A DNA stretch of 20,340 bases from Nymphaea colorata (lineage: Eukaryota; Streptophyta; Magnoliopsida; Nymphaeales; Nymphaeaceae). The DNA is taken from the NCBI RefSeq assembly GCF_008831285.2, contig NW_022204622.1:32501-52840 (forward strand), read 5' to 3'. Position 1 is the stretch's first letter, and each line of letters opens with the position of its first letter. The position numbers were made by a program, and so were the translations under genes. Under the pieces are notes generated by a model. It was not told the origin of the DNA. It made no database searches and was given only the letters and a program-made list of their open reading frames with translations. This document shows, in pieces, positions 15,897-20,340 of the stretch.

Positions 15897-18800
15897 ATGG
15901 GTAAATCCAAGAAGAACGTGAGCTCCGATGAGCCTGTTCTTGAGGACATTCCTCAGGAGCAAGCAGGAGATGCCCCTCCAACTCAAAGGGGGCAAGTTCC
16001 GGACTATGCCTTAGGTAGAATCCTAAGCATAGAGAAGGAATTGCTACAAATGCGTAGCGAAATGGCCAAAGTTGAGAACTTTAGGAAGAAGGACGTGGAT
16101 CGTCAGAACGCGGAACACCAAAAGGAAATGGATGAAATCCGCGCCATGTTCAGACAGTTGGCCAACAACCAGGCCCAAGTCGTTGTAGAGCAGAGGACCA
16201 CTCAGGGTCCGAATCAACAGAAAGGAAAAGGTTTGCTAGTTATACCTGGCTACCAAACCGACACTGAGGTTAATCCCAACAACATTTCACATGTTGGGAC
16301 GAGCATGGAAGGAGGTAGAGTCATGGGACCACCTCCAGACAGGTATCTAAACGAGCCTACAAGTGAATACTACAGACCTCCTCAAGGTCAACGAACTAGT
16401 CAACCCATTCAGAACCCAATTTTTGAGCTTTCCGAAGGAGAGGACGAAACACCACTTCGTCCTAGGAGAACTCGAAGAGAGCCTACACATTTTAAGAGAG
16501 ACGGACACCTTCCGTCAAATATGATTTCCCTAAGTTCAATGGGGAACATCTTCGAGAATGGCTATTCATGGCCGAACGTTTCTTCTTGTGTCACCATGTA
16601 CCACAAGAAGAATGGATTGAAATCACCACGGCCAACATGACCGGCGAAGCAACAACCCACTACCTCTGGTTTGAACATAAGACGGCCGACCCAACGTGGG
16701 AAAAATACAAAGCGAGTCTGCAGTTGCAGTTTGGAGACTCCACGTTCATAGATTATGACGAGGATCTCAAAAACTTAACCCAGACCACCACCGTGCCTGT
16801 CTACCAAAGGCAATTCGAGAGGTTGGCCAGCATGGTGCAATGGCCAGAGAAGGCCCTCATAGGGTCGTTCAAGGGTGGACTACGAAGCGATATCAAAAGA
16901 GAGATGAAAATCCATCGCTTCGGTAGTTTAGAAGAATGTTTCGCAATGGCCAGGTTATATGAGGAGAGAATTGAAGAGAGAAAAGAAGAAAAAAGAGAGA
17001 AACGAGAAAGAAAGGCTCGTAGGTCGGACAAGTTGAGGAAGAAACCCTCATTCTCCTCTACTTCTCGGAATCAAAGTAGAGAATTCCGTCCCCAAGGGAA
17101 GGAATTGGTTCCCTACAACCGTGGGAACGATTATAGGCCCAACCCAAGACCGGGCCGTGACCTCCCAACACGTTACCTGACCCCAAAACAAATAGAGGAG
17201 TATAGAAAGAAGGGCCTATGCTTTAGATGTGAGGGTAAGTGGGAGAAGAACCACCAGTGCAAGGCACTATTCAACATCGTGGTGGTTGATGAACCGGAGA
17301 CAAGCTCCAGTTCAGAAAGTGATTCCTCCTCTAGCTCTAGTTCCAGTTCCTCGTCTGATGAGGAAGTCCAAGTGAAGAGAAAAGGAAAGAAAATTGAATC
17401 TGAGGAACCACAGAAGGGAGAAACCTCGAACAGAGAAGACAAATCTGAAGAGGTTGAATCCTTACATTCTATCCAGGATCCCCATAAGGCTAACGCCATG
17501 AGAGTTTTTGGCCGCATCAATGGCCAGAAAGTTTTGATTCTGCTCGATAGCGGTGCAACAAACAACTTCTTAACCGAAGAAGCCGTTGAGAAGTGCAAGG
17601 TCACTCTCAATGAGAGCAGCCCACAGACTATAATCGTGGGAGGGGGTCATCGACTCAAGTGCATTCATGAAGGAAAGGGCATTGATGTCAACATCAAGAA
17701 GAAGAACTTCAAAGTGGATTGCCTAGTCATTCCATTAGACAGAGTCGACTTGATTTTAGGAATGCCTTGGTTCCTAACTTGGAAGGATATTCGTTGGGAT
17801 GTGAAGAACTTTGCCTTGACGTTCATCCCAGACGGAGAAGGGGAATCGATCACTCTTCAGGGACTCGCCAGCTCCACGCGTCCCAAGGCAGCATTGCGGT
17901 CCATCCAGCATGAGCAACCCGCTTGTTGGGTACTTACACTGGCTACGGATGTACCAGTAGCTGAAGATAAGGTGGAAGAACCAATTCCACCAAGCATTCA
18001 ATTGGTCCTAGACCAATTTCCAGCCATTTTTGATGAGCCCAAAGGCTTACCGCCAAAACGGGCATATGATCATCGTATCGTCCTCGCACAAGGTGCGGAG
18101 CCTGTCAACGTCAGGCCATATAGGTATGGGCACAGCCAGAAGGCGGAGATCGAGCGCCTTGTGAAAGAAATGTTGGAAAGCGGAATCATTAGGCCTAGTT
18201 GCAGCCCTTTTCTTCACCAGTTCTCTTAGTGAAGAAGAAGGACAACACTTGGCGATTCTGTATTGATTACAGGGCGTTGAATGACGTGACCGTTAAGGAT
18301 CGGCACCCCATACCAGTTATTGATGAGTTGTTAGACGAATTGGCCGGCGCCACAGTATTTTCCAAGATTGATCTCAGAGCCAGCTATCATCAGATCAGAA
18401 TGTTCGATGAAGACGTCTTGAAGACAGCGTTCAGAACGCATGACGGGCATTATGAATTTCTCGTAATGCCTTTTGGACTGACAAATGCACCGGCTACATT
18501 CCAGCGGTGTATGAATGATGTGTTTAGAGCCCATCTCAGAGACTTCATCCTCGTATTTTCGATGACATACTCATCTATAGTAAGGACGAGGAGCAACACA
18601 AGAGGCACCTGGAAATAACTCTAGGTATTCTTCAGGAGCACCAGCTCTTTGCGAAGATGTCCAAATGCAGTTTTGGACAATCTTCCATTGGATATCTCGG
18701 ACACATCGTGTCCCGAGAAGGGGTTCGGGCAGACCCCGAAAGTTGCACGCCATGGAGAAATGGCCTCTGCCCAAGGACCTCAAAGGTCTAAGAGGATTCC

Positions 18801-20340
18801 TCGGATTAACTGGGTACTACAGAGATTCATCCAGGGATATGGCATTATTGCCCAGCCCCTCACCCAGATGCTGAAGAAAGGAGCCTTCTCTTGGACTGAG
18901 AAGTCGAGAGTTGCCTTTGACAAGCTGAAAGCAGCTCTAATGACCGCCCCAGTACTAACTCTCCCCGATTCTCAAAGACTTTCACTATTGAACAGATGCG
19001 TGTGAAGTCGGCGTCGGAGCAGTACTAGGACAAGATGGTCATCCCATCGCGTATATGTCCAAGGCCTTGACTAGCCGGGCCAAGCCCCTCTCTACATATG
19101 AGAAGGAGTTGCTTGCAATCGTAATCGCGGTGGAAAAGTGGCGTCCATACTTGATTGGACGCAAGTTTATCGTCAGGACCGATCAAAACAGCCTGAAGTA
19201 CATGTTGAAACAACGTGTGTCTACCCCCACTCAACAGAGATGGCTAGCGAAGCTCTTGGGGTATGACTTTGAAATCGAGTACAAGAAGGGTCCTGAGAAC
19301 AAGGCGGCGGATTCTCTTTCCCGCCTCACTGAACAGTTGATGACTTTGTCTGTGGTGGAGACGGACATTTGGACGAGATTAGCCCAGGATCAACATGATG
19401 ACCAGTCATTAAGGCTAATCAAGACTTCGGTTCAACAGAACCCCGGATCCATTCCTTTGTATTCAGTCAAAGGAAATCTTCTGTATAGGAAGGACATGGC
19501 TGTAGTCCCTCCTAACTCTGGGCTAAGGCAGGAACTCCTGCAGCATTTTCATGACACCCCTGCAGCGGGTCATGAAGGGGTCGCTAAGACCCTTGCGCGA
19601 ATAAAGGCCCATTTTGGTGGCGAGGAATAAAGGCAGAAGTACAAAACTACGTCAAGAAGTGTATAGTCTGCCAGAGGGAGAAGTACGAGGCCATCAAGCC
19701 TCCTGGTCATTTGAACCCTCTGCCTATACCAACCAAGCCGTGGACTGATGTCACGATGGACTTCATCGACGCCATGCCTCGATCAGAAGGGAAAGAGGCA
19801 GTCTTAGTTGTCGTGGATCGGCTCACTAAGTATAGTCACTTCGCCCCCTTGCCGAGGTTGTATCAAGGGCCACTTGTGGCCAACGTCTACCAAGAGTATA
19901 TCGGGAAACTGCATGGAATGCCACAGTCCGTCGTCTGTGACAGAGACTCCATCTTTCTGAGTGCATTCTGGCAGGAGTACATGAAGAATATGGGTACGAC
20001 GTTAAACTTTAGTACTGCCCACCACCCACAAACAGATGGGCAAAGTGAAATCGTCAACCGGTCTTTGGAGACTTATCTCCGTTGCTTCGCAGGCGAACGA
20101 CCATCAACATGGGTTAAGTATCTGCCTTGGGCAGAATGGTCGTACAACACGAGCCTTCACTCGTCTACTGGCATTACCCCTTTACCGAGGGTGTGTATGG
20201 ATTTCCACCTCCACCAATACCAAAGTATGAAGGAGGTACTGCGGAAGATGATGCAGTAGATTGTGAGTTGCACACCAGAGAAGAGGTCTTAGAATCTCTC
20301 AAGGAAAACATCGTCAAAGCGCAAAATCGTATGAAGCAAG
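15897..20340 (+). pseudogene. gag-pol: Gag-Pol of element B, interrupted by nine frame changes, 3' end outside window
   Basis: The start ATG at 15897 begins MGKSKKN, as in element A. Domains follow the same order: a charged coiled-coil-like N-terminus, a Gag domain (from ~16518), a zinc knuckle (17219-17260), a Ser/acidic tract (~17300-17365), protease with the normal DSG (17546-17554), RT, RNase H (~18975-19330), the integrase zinc finger (~19545-19675) and integrase D-D-E at 19759, 19939 and 20047 (DX35E). Frame is lost near 16500, 18205-18214, 18553-18560, 18738-18743, 18821-18826, 18967-18972, 18990-18994, 19612-19615 and 20178-20195. Each shift is in the same sense (net minus one base), several lie in homopolymers, and between them the frame is open without stop substitutions. 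One falls in the RT catalytic FFDD box. RT also has RASYHQ where A has RAGYHQ. As written it cannot yield a full polyprotein, but sequencing error is a serious alternative to decay. Confidence 0.9.

Larger units (their letters stand above)
11697..20340 (+). mobile_element. Element B: second chromovirus-type LTR retrotransposon, 3' part beyond window
   Basis: It has a long 5' LTR, a PBS, a leader and gag-pol in the same order as element A, with clear protein similarity throughout but only patchy LTR similarity, so it is a separate family of the same lineage. It lies in the same orientation as A and starts 814 bp after A ends. The window stops inside the region between integrase core and GPY module, so the chromodomain, polypurine tract and 3' LTR are not visible. 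Confidence 0.92.

Noticed and set aside
1-20340. CRISPR arrays, tRNA genes, bacterial-type operons or host protein genes
   Set aside because: No spaced direct repeats, no cloverleaf sequence and no coding frame outside the two polyproteins that resembles a known family; the tRNA-like matches are primer binding sites only.

Overview
The window is repetitive DNA from a land plant, probably a flowering plant. Three things point there: two related Ty3/gypsy chromovirus-type LTR retrotransposons, primer binding sites matching plant initiator-Met tRNA, and a fragment of nuclear ribosomal DNA whose 18S part reads like plant 18S. I see no ordinary host protein gene. The species cannot be named from this sequence.

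Layout. (1) 1-10882: element A, complete except for the left part of its 5' LTR. It has a partial 5' LTR (1-1773), a PBS (1776-1787), a long leader, one uninterrupted gag-pol frame (2342-7486; Gag, zinc knuckle, protease, RT, RNase H, integrase, chromodomain-like end), a polypurine tract (7161-7179) and a full 3' LTR of 3703 bp (7180-10882). The last ~101 codons of gag-pol lie inside the 3' LTR. (2) 10883-11696: 814 bp of rDNA on the minus strand, holding the first 206 nt of 18S rRNA and about 600 bp of the adjoining 5' external transcribed spacer. (3) 11697-20340: element B, a diverged relative in the same orientation. It has a ~3977 bp 5' LTR, a PBS (15676-15688), a short leader and gag-pol from 15897 running off the window in the integrase C-terminal region. 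B's gag-pol is broken by nine frame changes, all in the same direction.

The two elements flank the rDNA piece directly, and both point against the direction of rRNA transcription. The simplest reading is two independent insertions into one rDNA unit, A at about nt 206 of 18S and B in the 5' ETS. Joining by rearrangement is the alternative.

The long LTRs are the least ordinary part. Their sequences have diverged, yet both keep the same order of parts: a translated tail of the polyprotein, two hairpins just after its stop, a TATA motif, a candidate splice donor, a block of ACGTGKC (ABRE/G-box-like) motifs, a dense block of W-box-like TTGACY motifs, a CpG-rich block, two candidate splice acceptors, a U5 hairpin, and the terminal TAACA before the PBS. 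This suggests a spliced ~3 kb leader and stress-type regulatory arrays, but it rests on motifs and comparison of the two copies, not on transcript data.
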